Shown: positions 44,222 through 52,969 of the stretch, one piece after another | How the letters are laid out: each line of letters begins with the position of its first letter | Position numbering within the stretch: position 1 is the stretch's first letter | Assembly (NCBI RefSeq): GCF_037335815.1 | Contig: NZ_CP147841.1 | Location: 1,116,001 to 1,180,000 of the forward strand | Direction of reading: 5' to 3' | DNA length: 64,000 nt | From: Salinirubellus litoreus | GTDB lineage: Archaea > Halobacteriota > Halobacteria > Halobacteriales > Haloarculaceae | Translations under genes and position numbers: made by a program | Notes under the pieces: generated by a model | Databases searched by the model: none | What the model was told of the DNA's origin: nothing | Seen by the model: only the letters and a program-made list of their open reading frames with translations

Positions 44222-45271
44222 TCAGTCGACGAACTCGACGCGCGAGACCTCGAACCGCGCGCCGCCGTTCGCGGCGTCGGTCACCGCGAGGTCCCAGCCG
44301 TGGGCGCTGGCGATGGAGCGGACGACGGAGAGCCCGTAGCCCGTGCCGTCCTCGCGCGTCGTGTACCCGTGTTCGAACACGCGATCGCGATCCGTCTTGG
44401 GAATACCGGGGCCGTCGTCCTCGACGTAGAAGCCGTTCCCGGCCTCGAGCGGTCCCACCCGGACGGTCACGGAACGGCCGCCGTGTTCCGCCGAATTCCG
44501 CAGGAGGTTCTCGAAGAGTTCGACGAGCCGGTCGGGGTCGGCCATCACCCGCGGGATCGCCTCGTAGGTCAGCGCCGCCGGTGGTGGGAGCGCCCCCTCT
44601 CGAGCGGTCCCGAGGACGGACTCGATGTCCGTGGGTTCCGGGTTCTCGACGATCCGTCCCTGTCTGGCGACCCGCAGCAGGTCGTCGACCAGCTGTTCCA
44701 TCCGTCCGGTCGTCTCGTCGATCGCGTCGACGTGTTTCTCCTCGCCGGTCTCCCGGTACAGCCTCACTCGCCCGTCGATGACGGAGAGCGGCGTCCTGAG
44801 GTCGTGCGAGAGGATGTCCGTGAACTCCTTGAGGCGGTCGTTCTGCCGCTCGAGCGATCGCTCGTACTGCTTGCGATCGGTCTCGTCGCGGCTGAGGACC
44901 GCGTAGCCGCCCGCGCCCTCGTCGTCGAGCGGCGAGAGCGTACACGCCCCCCAGAACACCGATCCGTCGGCGTGCTCGTGCCAGCGCTGGTCCTCGATCG
45001 GTGCTCGGCTCGCGGCGTCGAGAAGCCCCTCGACCGATGGATTCGATCCGTCCAGCCCGGCGAAGAGAATCCCTATTCCCTGGCCGACCACCTGTCCCGA
45101 ATCGTACCCGTAGAGAGCCCGCGCCCCCTCGGGCCATACGGTGACGTCACCCTCGGCGTCGACCGCGAACAGCGCGTACGGTCCCATCCCTTCCACGAGC
45201 CGACGGTAGGCGATGTCGGGGGGGTCCCCCGAATCCGTCGTCCCCTGGCTCCCGGAGGATGGCGGATTCAT
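44222..45271 (-). CDS. PAS-domain sensor histidine kinase
   Basis: A 349-residue cytoplasmic kinase: one PAS domain (about 20-130), a HisKA dimerisation helix with His156 in ILSHDLRTPLS, and an HATPase domain with N box ENLLRNSAEHGG, G1 DDGPGIP, and G2 TGYGLSVVRSIASAHG. No membrane segments or receiver domain; the sensed signal is probably a small ligand, redox or light state. The start at 45271 lies 28 bp from a TATA box with a 16-bp palindrome between. It is next to the HTH-10 regulator, its possible partner. Confidence 0.9.
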   Translation of the reverse strand: MNPPSSGSQGTTDSGDPPDIAYRRLVEGMGPYALFAVDAEGDVTVWPEGARALYGYDSGQVVGQGIGILFAGLDGSNPSVEGLLDAASRAPIEDQRWHEHADGSVFWGACTLSPLDDEGAGGYAVLSRDETDRKQYERSLERQNDRLKEFTDILSHDLRTPLSVIDGRVRLYRETGEEKHVDAIDETTGRMEQLVDDLLRVARQGRIVENPEPTDIESVLGTAREGALPPPAALTYEAIPRVMADPDRLVELFENLLRNSAEHGGRSVTVRVGPLEAGNGFYVEDDGPGIPKTDRDRVFEHGYTTREDGTGYGLSVVRSIASAHGWDLAVTDAANGGARFEVSRVEFVD

Positions 45272-45273
45272 GT

Positions 45274-45289
45274 AATTTAATATTAAATT
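45274..45289. promoter_or_regulatory. 16-bp perfect palindrome AATTTAATATTAAATT
   Basis: Sits between the minus-strand TATA (GATTTATTTACC, about 45293-45304) and the ATG at 45271 of the histidine kinase gene, covering the expected transcript start; a position that suits a repressor operator. Confidence 0.45.
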
Positions 45290-45383
45290 GTGGGTAAATA
45301 AATCTCGTGCGTGATGTGCAATGGGCGAAGACACCGGTATTCAGTCGTTTCGGGCCGGACCGGGCGGCCCGTCGCCCCTCGCT

Positions 45384-46043
45384 CTACTGCTCCTCAATCT
45401 CGGGTACAGTGAGCGTACTCCGGGTGAGGCCGACGATGGCCCGACGGAGCCGCTCGGTGACCGCCTGATCGGAGACGTCGAACTCCTCGGCGAGGTCGGC
45501 CGTGGACATCTGTCGGGGGATGTCGTAGTAGCCGCCCTCCACCGCGCGGACGAGCGTCTCGCGCTGGGGCGCGGTGAGCCCGAACCACGGTCCGGCCTCC
45601 GGCTTCGTCGGGTTGTAGATGCGGTCGACCGTGATGCTGACGCGGGCGTCCTCGCAGTGCTCCTTGAACCCGGAGAGCGCGTCGTGGGAGGGGAATCGTA
45701 TCTCGAACGCCCAGGTATCCCCGCCGCCCCGGCCGGCGACGAGCTGTGCGCCAACGCTCTCCATCGCACCGAAGAGGTGGTCCCGCGAGTAGTCCCACTC
45801 GAGCGCGTAGAGAACCTCCCCGTCGTGGCGCTCGACCTCTTGCACCCCCTCGACAGAGGGGTGTCGAGCGATGCGCGCCTCGAACGCTTCGCTGACCTCG
45901 TCGTGGACGAGAAAGAACGGGACCGGGCGCTGGCGGAGGGGGACCATCGTCTCCAGCTCGATGTCGAGGGGTTCGGCCGACTCCAGAATCCGCCCCAGTT
46001 CGAACTCCTCCCCGGGCACCCGTAGTTCAGCTATGACGCTCAT
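45384..46043 (-). CDS. Bacterio-opsin activator-type HTH-10 regulator
   Basis: A 219-residue transcription regulator. Residues 1-150 form the GAF/HTH-associated (BAT-like) sensor domain, and the C-terminus is the HTH-10 domain (GLTAPQRETLVRAVEGGYYDIPR, STADLAEEFDVSDQAVTERLRRA). Such proteins activate metabolic or phototrophy genes by binding upstream of the TATA box. Two GCATGGTGTATCA repeats lie just upstream of its own TATA (46076-46084), suggesting autoregulation. Confidence 0.92.
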   Translation of the reverse strand: MSVIAELRVPGEEFELGRILESAEPLDIELETMVPLRQRPVPFFLVHDEVSEAFEARIARHPSVEGVQEVERHDGEVLYALEWDYSRDHLFGAMESVGAQLVAGRGGGDTWAFEIRFPSHDALSGFKEHCEDARVSITVDRIYNPTKPEAGPWFGLTAPQRETLVRAVEGGYYDIPRQMSTADLAEEFDVSDQAVTERLRRAIVGLTRSTLTVPEIEEQ

Positions 46044-46089
46044 TCGAGAGGCGTATGGAGTTGACGCTCGTCACGGATAAATAGCAGGT

Positions 46090-46129
46090 GCATGGTGTAT
46101 CACGGGAGAATATGGGGCATGGTGTATCA
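46090..46129. promoter_or_regulatory. Direct repeat GCATGGTGTATCA x2 upstream of the HTH-10 gene
   Basis: Exact 13-bp copies at 46090-46102 and 46117-46129, 27 bp apart start to start, beginning 6 bp beyond the minus-strand TATA (CTATTTATCC, 46075-46084). Position fits an activator site for the HTH-10 gene. Confidence 0.5.
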
Positions 46130-46277
46130 TGCTAAAACGAAGATACTTACCGCGTGGGGCTCCTACGAATGGACGGACGAGCAAGCGATAACCGCGGAGT
46201 CGCCCGCGCACTGCGGGGCCGGACTCCAGAATCCGACATCGGACCTTCGCGTGTTACCTCTTCGGTCCAGAGTTATC

Positions 46278-46484
46278 ATGACACGTGAGACGCGGTTCGA
46301 GGAGAGTATCACGACCAGCGAGGCGTTCTCGGACACGTTTCGGGAACTGCTGCTCGCGGCACACGCGAACGACGTCGACGTCTCCGGGGCCTGGGAGTTC
46401 CGGTTCGACGGCTCCGCCCCGGACTGGGAAGCGGTGGTCGTAGAGCTAGCGAAAGGGGGGACCGGCTCCTCCGGGGCTGAGTAG
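46278..46484 (+). CDS. Small haloarchaeal protein next to the HTH-10 regulator
   Basis: A 68-residue protein starting TRETRFEESITTSEAF. It has the look of a compact alpha/beta unit (FRELLLAAHANDVDVSGAWEF, then WEAVVVELAKG) similar in pattern to short HalOD1-like output domains, though that identification is weak. ATG 46278 is preferred; the frame from 46092 overlaps the operator repeats and has foreign composition. Diverges from the HTH-10 gene. Confidence 0.55.
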   Translation: MTRETRFEESITTSEAFSDTFRELLLAAHANDVDVSGAWEFRFDGSAPDWEAVVVELAKGGTGSSGAE

Positions 46485-46637
46485 CCGCCCGCTCGGGGAC
46501 GGCGGCGGTCGGAGGAGGGCCGGGGATTCCGAACCTGTGGACCACACCGAACTCGAGACCGGCGGGCTCGCGGAGTCCGTGCTCGGCGTCACCACGGATG
46601 TGAAACGACTTAGTACGCGGGCGGGGCATATAGGGGC

Positions 46638-47492
46638 ATGAACGTAGCCGACGCGATGACGCCCCGGGAGGACCTGGTGACGGTCTCGCTTCCGGGCACC
46701 CGGGAGGACGTCCTCACCTACCTCCAGGAGCGATCGTTCTCCTCGGTCCCCGTCGTCAAACTCACTGAAGACGGCGACGGCGAGACGTTTCGCGGGCTCG
46801 TGACCCGCGAGGCGCTCATCGAGCACCCCGACGAGGACCAGCTGGCCCTGCTGGTCGAGGAGGTCCCCACGACGACCGCCGATGCTGACCTGACGGAGCT
46901 GGCCGAACTGATGCGCGAGACCGGCCAGCGGCGCGTCCCCGTCGTCGACGGTCGGCTGGAGGGGATCGTCACCCTCACCGACGTCGTCCGGGCGATGGCG
47001 AACGGCGAGGTCGACGGCGACACGCCCGCGAGCGAACTCGCCAGGCGGCACGTCAACTGCGTCCACGTCGAGACGCCGCTGCCGGTCGCCGAGCGGGAGC
47101 TCTCCTACGCCGACGAGGCCTACGGCGTCGTCCTCGACGAGGAGGGCGAGCCCTGCGGGATGCTCACCGAGGTCGACATCATCGACGTCGCCCGCGTCGT
47201 CGAGGGCGAGGAGTCCACCGGCGACGCCATCGCCAACCAGGACGACGAGTGGATGTGGGAGGGGATCAAGGCGGTGGGGTCGCGGTACATGCCCACCCGG
47301 AACGTCGAGATACCGGCCGAACCGGTGCGGGAGTTCATGACCGAGGACCTCGTGACGGCCTCGGGTCGCCGGACCGCGGCGGAGGTCGCCGGGCTGATGA
47401 TCTCCCACGACATCGAGCAGGTGCCGCTGATGGAGGGCGGTGACCTCGTCGGCATCGTCACGGATATCGACCTGCTAGAGGCGCTCGTATGA
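46638..47492 (+). CDS. CBS-domain protein (two CBS pairs)
   Basis: A 284-residue protein made of four CBS motifs, each seen as an AMTPREDLVTV-type strand followed by (R/Q)RVPVVDG-GIVTLTDV repeats; the last is DIEQVPLMEGGDLVGIVTDID. CBS pairs bind adenosine nucleotides and regulate partners. It overlaps glyS by 4 bp (ATGA), so translation is coupled and an effect on translation or aminoacylation is possible, which is inference. Confidence 0.9.
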   Translation: MNVADAMTPREDLVTVSLPGTREDVLTYLQERSFSSVPVVKLTEDGDGETFRGLVTREALIEHPDEDQLALLVEEVPTTTADADLTELAELMRETGQRRVPVVDGRLEGIVTLTDVVRAMANGEVDGDTPASELARRHVNCVHVETPLPVAERELSYADEAYGVVLDEEGEPCGMLTEVDIIDVARVVEGEESTGDAIANQDDEWMWEGIKAVGSRYMPTRNVEIPAEPVREFMTEDLVTASGRRTAAEVAGLMISHDIEQVPLMEGGDLVGIVTDIDLLEALV

Positions 47493-49267
47493 GCGAGAGC
47501 GAGGGCAGGGAGAACGAGGCCCGCGAGCCCAACGGGGACGAACTCGGGACGGTCGCCGAACTCGCCAAGCGCCGGGGCTTCTTCTTCCCCGCCGTGGAGG
47601 CCTACGGCGGCGTCGCCGGCTTCTACACCTACGGCCCGCAGGGGGCCGCGCTCAAGCGCAACGTCGAGGAGTCCTGGCGCGACCGGTTCGTCACCCGCGA
47701 GGGCCACGTCGAGGTGAGCGCGCCGGACGTGATGCCCGAACCCGTCTTCGAGGCCTCGGGCCACCTCGACGGCTTCGACGACATGATCATCGAGTGTCCC
47801 TCCTGTGGCGAGGCCCACCGCGCGGACCACCTCGTCGAGGGCGCGACGGGAATCGAGGACGCGGAAGCCCTGCCCATCCCGGAGGTCGAGTCGCTGTTCG
47901 AGGAGCACGACCTCCCGTGTCCGAACTGCGGCGAGTCGCTCGCCGGCGTCCCGATCGAGGAGTTCAACCTGATGTTCGAGACCTCGATCGGCCCCGGCTC
48001 CGGCCAGCCGGGCTACCTCCGTCCCGAGACCGCACAGGGCATCTTCGTGGAGTTCCCGCGGCTGAAGGAGTACGCCCGCGGCCAGCTCCCGTTCGCGGTG
48101 GCACAGGTCGGCACCGCCTGGCGAAACGAGATAAGTCCGAGGAGATCGCTCGTCCGCGTCCGGGAGTTCACGCAGGCCGAGCTGGAGCACTTCATCGACC
48201 CGGAGACCGACGAACCACCCCTCGAGCGGGTCGAGGACGTCGAACTGACGCTCTACCCCGTCGACGAACAGGAGGCCGAGGACGGCGAGTACGTCACGAT
48301 GACCGTCCGGGAGGCCGTCGAGAGCGGGACGGTCGTTCCGTGGGTGGCCTACTACCTCGGCGTCGCCCGGGGCTGGTACGAGTCGGTCGGCGTGGACATG
48401 GACCGGTTCCGCTACCGCCAGCACCTCCCGGGCGAGCGGGCCCACTACGCCGCGGACTGCTGGGACGCGGAGGCCGAACTCGGCGGCAACTGGGTCGAAC
48501 TCACGGGCTTTGCCTACCGGTCGGACTACGACCTCTCGAAGCACGACGAGTACAGCGACGAGGAGTTCACCGTCTTCAGGCAGTACGACGAGCCCAGGCG
48601 CGTCGAGCGCGCCACGGTGGACCCGGACATGAGCACGCTCGGCCCGGAGTACGGCGGCGCGGCGGCGGACATCGCCGAGGCCCTCTCGGCCCTCGCCGAG
48701 CGCGACCCATCGGCGTTCGACGGCGAGGACGTGACCGTCGAGGCCGGCGGCGAGAGCTACACGGTGCCGACCGAGGTGGCGAACTTCTCGGTCGAGACGG
48801 TCACCGAGTCCGGCGAGCACATCACGCCGCACGTCGTCGAGCCCTCGTTCGGTATCGGCCGGATCGTCTACACCGTCCTGGTCCACGCCCACGCGACGGA
48901 CACCGTCGACGAGGAGGAGCGGACCTACCTCGACCTCCCCGCGCGGGTCGCCCCGACGACCGTGGGCGTCTTCCCGCTGATGGCCCGCGACGGCCTCGAC
49001 GACCGGGCGCGTGACCTCGCCGCGGACCTCCGCGAGGCCGGCTTCGACGTCGAGTACGACGACTCGGGCAACATCGGCCGGCGCTACCGCCGCCAGGACG
49101 AGGTCGGCACGCCCTACTGCGTCACCGTCGACTACGAGACCGTAGAGGAGGGGACCGTCACGGTCCGCGAGCGCGACTCGACCGAGCAGGTCCGCGTCGG
49201 GACCGACGAGCTACCCGCCGAACTGACCGCGCTCCGGACCGGCTCGAAGTCGCTCGCGGACCTCTGA
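47489..49267 (+). CDS. glyS: Glycyl-tRNA synthetase
   Basis: A 592-residue class II synthetase that charges tRNA-Gly. Motif 1 and the N-terminal AKRRGFFFPAVEAYGG are recognisable; CxxC pairs (ECPSCGEAH and CPNCGES) form a zinc site; motif 2 is in AQVGTAWRNEISPRRSLVRVREF; motif 3 is in EPSFGIGRIVYTV. The C-terminal HGTP anticodon-binding domain (VAPTTVGVFPL...) is complete. Homodimeric archaeal/eukaryal type. Second gene of the CBS-glyS operon. Confidence 0.96.
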   Translation: MSESEGRENEAREPNGDELGTVAELAKRRGFFFPAVEAYGGVAGFYTYGPQGAALKRNVEESWRDRFVTREGHVEVSAPDVMPEPVFEASGHLDGFDDMIIECPSCGEAHRADHLVEGATGIEDAEALPIPEVESLFEEHDLPCPNCGESLAGVPIEEFNLMFETSIGPGSGQPGYLRPETAQGIFVEFPRLKEYARGQLPFAVAQVGTAWRNEISPRRSLVRVREFTQAELEHFIDPETDEPPLERVEDVELTLYPVDEQEAEDGEYVTMTVREAVESGTVVPWVAYYLGVARGWYESVGVDMDRFRYRQHLPGERAHYAADCWDAEAELGGNWVELTGFAYRSDYDLSKHDEYSDEEFTVFRQYDEPRRVERATVDPDMSTLGPEYGGAAADIAEALSALAERDPSAFDGEDVTVEAGGESYTVPTEVANFSVETVTESGEHITPHVVEPSFGIGRIVYTVLVHAHATDTVDEEERTYLDLPARVAPTTVGVFPLMARDGLDDRARDLAADLREAGFDVEYDDSGNIGRRYRRQDEVGTPYCVTVDYETVEEGTVTVRERDSTEQVRVGTDELPAELTALRTGSKSLADL

Positions 49268-49282
49268 ACACCCACGGAGGAG

Positions 49283-49912
49283 ATGGGAACCGCACACGAG
49301 AACCGGCTCGTCGCCCCCGAGATCGAGCGGCGGCTCGTCCACGCGACGGGGGCCGCGATCCCGCTCGGCTGGGCGGTCGGGTTCCTTCGGTGGCGGGAGG
49401 TGCAACTGCTCTGGACCACCGCGCTCCTCGTCGCGCTCGCGCTGGAGGCGGGTCGGCTCTCCGGCAGAGTCGATCTCGCGGTCTACGACCGGCTCACCCG
49501 CGAGTACGAGGCGGACAACGTCGCGGCGTACGCCCTCTACATGGTGAGCACGACGCTCGTCGCCTACCTGTTCGCCTTCGAGCCGGGTACGGAAGTCGCG
49601 GGCGTCCTCCCCTACCGTCCCGGGGTGGCGGCGTCGGCGATGCTGATGCTCGCGCTGGCCGATCCGGTTAGCGGCCTGCTTGCCTCGGGCGAGTTCCGGA
49701 AGGTCAAACGGCTCCGGGTGCTGGCGGCGACGTTCGCCGTGGCGACGCTCGTCGCCCTCCCGTTCGTCCCTCTCCTCCCCGCCGCGTTCGGCGGCGTAGC
49801 GGCCGCCGTCGCCGACGGCGTGAAGCCCGTCGTCGCCGGTTACGTCCTCGACGACAACCTCACGATACCCCCGGCGGCGGCCGTCGGGATGACCGTCGGG
49901 TTCCTGCTGTAG
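49283..49912 (+). CDS. Dolichol kinase-like / CTP-dependent lipid kinase
   Basis: A 209-residue membrane protein with about six helices and the typical ALADPVSGLLASGE and GVKPVVAGYVLDDNLTIP motifs of the SEC59/phosphatidate cytidylyltransferase-like superfamily. Relatives phosphorylate dolichol or diacylglycerol, so it may supply polyprenyl phosphate for N-glycosylation. It follows glyS by 15 bp and may be cotranscribed. ATG 49283 with GGAGGAG immediately upstream is a good start. Confidence 0.8.
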   Translation: MGTAHENRLVAPEIERRLVHATGAAIPLGWAVGFLRWREVQLLWTTALLVALALEAGRLSGRVDLAVYDRLTREYEADNVAAYALYMVSTTLVAYLFAFEPGTEVAGVLPYRPGVAASAMLMLALADPVSGLLASGEFRKVKRLRVLAATFAVATLVALPFVPLLPAAFGGVAAAVADGVKPVVAGYVLDDNLTIPPAAAVGMTVGFLL

Positions 49913-49993
49913 CGCCGGGAGATCGGAACGGGGGCTCGACGGACGAACGGAGGCGAGCGAAGACGTATGTCCCCTCGCGACCCACCCGGTCGA

Positions 49994-50161
49994 ATGGACG
50001 GACGGAGCGACCGGACCGAGCCGTTCCCGCCGGGTCGGCGGGTCACCGTCGACGCGATGCGGGTGGCCGGCCGGCGCAGCGACGTCCACGGGCTCGTCGA
50101 GTTCGACGTGACGGCGGCGAGGCGACTGATCGCCGAGTGCGAGGCCGAGACCGGACGACGG
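49994..50161 (+). pseudogene. N-terminal fragment of an E2-type (2-oxoacid dehydrogenase acyltransferase-like) gene
   Basis: From ATG 49994 the product DGRSDRTEPFPPGRRVTVD then VHGLVEFDVTAARRLIAE resembles the start of the stand-alone E2 catalytic-domain (chloramphenicol-acetyltransferase fold) proteins of haloarchaea. After about residue 56 the homology stops, where the following LSFTAF-type segment would be expected, and the frame runs into the complement of the MFS gene. The gene is probably truncated by a deletion or rearrangement joining it to the MFS 3' end. Confidence 0.5.
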
Positions 50162-50182
50162 GGGGTGTGGCGGGCGCGGCCG

Positions 50183-51424
50183 CTACCACTTCGTGATGCC
50201 CGTTCTCCCGTGGGAGTAGGTCAGGACGCCGAGGAACGCCGCCACACCCGTCAGCGCGGTCGCGCCGCCGAGGAAGAACACCCACTGCATCCCCGCCCCG
50301 TCCATCAGGACCCCCCCGACGATCGGCGCGAGGATACTCCCGGGGAGCCAGACCATGTTTCGGACGCCGAACGAGGAGGCGATGCCGCTCCCCACTCCCT
50401 CGTCGGCGAAGGTGGCCATGCTCGCGGGCTCGCGGAAGCTGTCGGCGACCCCCAGGAGGGCGTTGAGGAGGAACACCACGAGCAGCGTGGGGGTGAGGAC
50501 GACCTCCAACGGGAGTTCGACGGCGAACGAGAGCGGCGCGGCGATCTCCGGGGAGAACGGCACGGCGAGCGCGACGAGCCCGTACATCGTCCCGCCGAAG
50601 GCGACGAAGGGCGCGCGGCCGAACCGATCGGAGAGCCGCCCCGTGCGCGGCTGGCCGAGCATGTTGGTGAACTTCTCGGCCGCAACCACCGTGCCGACGG
50701 CGACGGCGCTCGCGGCCAGCCCGCCGCGGGCCACCGAGACGCCGACGTAGATGGGGACCCAGTTGCGGACGAGCGTGACCGAGACGGCGTACTGCGCCCG
50801 GAAGCTCGTCATCGTGGCGATTCGGCGGTTGAGCGCGAGGTCGGTGAACGCGAACCCCTCGACCGAGGTCTCGTCGGGGGAGACGAACCGCCCGACGCCG
50901 ACGAACGAGAGCACCAGGAGGACGGCGAGCAGCCCGAAGACGGCCCCGAAGCCGGCGACCGCGTAGAGCGCGCCCGCGCCGAGCGTCCCGAGGATGCCCG
51001 CGGCCATCCGCCAGCTGTTGTACTTGCCGATGACGTTGGCGCGCTCGCCCGCGGGGGCGAGTTCGCTCACCAGCGCCAGTCCCAGGAGGCCGGTCCCGAC
51101 GATGCCGAGCCCCTGGAGGACGCGGGCGGTGAGGAACCCGACGCTCGTCTCGATGACCGCGAACACGAGGTAGGCGAGGATACTCACCGCCAGCGAGGCC
51201 AGCAGCAGGGTGCGCTTGTCGTAGCGGTCGCCGGCCCACGCGATGGGGACGAGCCCGACCGCGCGGGCGATGGCCAGCGCCGAGACGAACAGTCCCACGA
51301 GCGCGCCCGAGGGGTTCAGGAGGTCGATGTAGGTCGGCAGCAGCGTGACGACGGTGATGAACCCGAAGCTGCTGGCGAACGTCACCAGATAGAGCGAGTA
51401 GTACTGGAGGTCGTCGCGGTCCAC
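50183..51424 (-). CDS. MFS transporter
   Basis: A 413-residue 12-helix major facilitator. The first-half loop has DRYDKRTLLLASL and the second-half copy DRFGRAPFVAFG. An acidic loop follows helix 6. The substrate is not deducible. A second MFS gene, unrelated at this level, lies 158 bp upstream on the same strand. Confidence 0.88.
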   Translation of the reverse strand: MDRDDLQYYSLYLVTFASSFGFITVVTLLPTYIDLLNPSGALVGLFVSALAIARAVGLVPIAWAGDRYDKRTLLLASLAVSILAYLVFAVIETSVGFLTARVLQGLGIVGTGLLGLALVSELAPAGERANVIGKYNSWRMAAGILGTLGAGALYAVAGFGAVFGLLAVLLVLSFVGVGRFVSPDETSVEGFAFTDLALNRRIATMTSFRAQYAVSVTLVRNWVPIYVGVSVARGGLAASAVAVGTVVAAEKFTNMLGQPRTGRLSDRFGRAPFVAFGGTMYGLVALAVPFSPEIAAPLSFAVELPLEVVLTPTLLVVFLLNALLGVADSFREPASMATFADEGVGSGIASSFGVRNMVWLPGSILAPIVGGVLMDGAGMQWVFFLGGATALTGVAAFLGVLTYSHGRTGITKW

Positions 51425-51582
51425 TTCTCGTCCGTGAGCGTCCGCGGAGCCCGAATATAGCTATCGGTCCCGTCAGTTCCACCGGTCGGGATCCCCCGGG
51501 CGCTCCCGCAGTCGAGAGGCTACTGGCCGTGGCCGATCGGTCGCCGTCGTGTGCGGCGCGACGGCGCTCGACGCCCGCCCCG

Positions 51583-52767
51583 CTACCGCGGTGCCGCCCG
51601 GAGCCCCCCGGCGGCGACGAGGACGAGCACCATCGCGACGAGCGGGACGACGAGCAGCCGCATCGCGGGAACGATACCGGCACCGTCGACGACGAACCCC
51701 ATCAGGACGGGGACGCCGGCGATGCCGGCCGCGGCGGCGACCAGCCCGATGGCGTTCAGCGGCGCGCTGTGCTCGGGGACGGCCTCCGTCGCGTGCGCCA
51801 GGAGCGTCGGGTAGAGTCCCGAGAGCGTGAGGCCGACGGCGAAGAGGCCGACGACCAGGCCGATCCCCGCCGCGAGGAAGAACGTGTAGGCGACCGCGGC
51901 CAGACAGAGCGCGGCGAGCGCGAGGCTCAGTCGGAGGTAGCCGACCGACTCGGCGAGCCGGCCGGCGACGAACCGGCCCGGGACGTAGGCGACCAGGAGG
52001 ACGCTCAGCGAGGCGGTCGCCAGCGAGCCGGGGAACCGCCCCCCTGCGTAGGTCGTGAGCCAGGTGAACAGTCCACCCTCGACGCCCGTCGTGAGGAGGA
52101 TCCCGGCGGCCATGGCGAGCACCTCCGGCCGGCGGCCGATGTGACCCAGCGCCGCGAGATCGAGCGGCCGATCGCCGCCGACGTCGGGAGCCGGCAGCGA
52201 CCGGACCAGGACCGCGAGGGGGAGGAAGGCGGCCCCGAGGGCGTAGAACGCGAGCCGCCAGTCGCCGAGACGGAGCGCGGCGGCGACGGCGAGGGGTCCG
52301 AGGGTCGCCCCCACCGCCCACGCCATGTCGTAGTAGCTGAACAGCCGCCCCCGCGCATCGGGGTAGAGGTGGCTCAGGAGCGGCCGATCGCTGCCGCGAC
52401 CGATCCCGCTGAACACCCCGCGTCCGAGGAGCGCGGCGAGGAAGAACCCGAACGTGGGGGCGAACCCCATGGCGAGGAGGCCGACGCCGGTGCCCACGAT
52501 ACCGACGAGGAACAGCCGGTGGGTGCCGACGCGACCGGCGACGGCCCCGACGACGGCCACGAGGAGGACGAACCCGACGGTCCCGGCGGGAGCGACCAGC
52601 CCGAGCTGCCACGCCGGGACCCCGAACGTCTCGCGGAGGACGGGAACGACCGCGCCCCGCATCTGCAGGCCGGCCCCCTCGAGGGCGACGTAGCCGAACA
52701 CCGCGAGCGTCCACCACCGGCGGGCGTGGTGGCTCCGCGCGACCTCGCCCTCGGCGACGTGTTCCAT
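51583..52767 (-). CDS. MFS transporter (second, upstream)
   Basis: A 394-residue 12-helix transporter. It has GRVGTHRLFLVG in the first half and a second-half loop GRLAESVGYLRLSLA; GIGRGSDRPLLSHLYPD is another readable loop. No substrate can be named. It is separated from the previous MFS gene by 158 bp, so they may have separate promoters. Confidence 0.86.
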   Translation of the reverse strand: MEHVAEGEVARSHHARRWWTLAVFGYVALEGAGLQMRGAVVPVLRETFGVPAWQLGLVAPAGTVGFVLLVAVVGAVAGRVGTHRLFLVGIVGTGVGLLAMGFAPTFGFFLAALLGRGVFSGIGRGSDRPLLSHLYPDARGRLFSYYDMAWAVGATLGPLAVAAALRLGDWRLAFYALGAAFLPLAVLVRSLPAPDVGGDRPLDLAALGHIGRRPEVLAMAAGILLTTGVEGGLFTWLTTYAGGRFPGSLATASLSVLLVAYVPGRFVAGRLAESVGYLRLSLALAALCLAAVAYTFFLAAGIGLVVGLFAVGLTLSGLYPTLLAHATEAVPEHSAPLNAIGLVAAAAGIAGVPVLMGFVVDGAGIVPAMRLLVVPLVAMVLVLVAAGGLRAAPR

Positions 52768-52938
52768 CGCCCGGTGAGACGCGGACCCGCGGAAAAACCC
52801 GTTCGGATCGGTCCGGGTCCGCCGATCCCGGCCGCTCCGTCGGCGTTCGGACTACGGCGTCGCCCCCTCGCCTTCCGCCTCACCGGGGAGGGGGTCGCCG
52901 AGGTCGAACCGCCGGGCGAGCGCCCCGATCCGTTCGAG

Positions 52939-52946
52939 ATTTATTA
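52939..52946 (+). promoter_or_regulatory. TATA-like box (ATTTATTA)
   Basis: ATTTATTA centred 27 bp before ATG 52970; leaderless promoter of the antiporter operon. Confidence 0.55.
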
Positions 52947-52969
52947 CCCACGGCCGCGGAGAGTCGACG

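Noticed and set aside
49967..51460. Open frame of 497 codons on the plus strand
   Set aside because: Beyond about 50160 it is the complement of the MFS gene and has shadow composition; only its first part is kept as an E2-like remnant.
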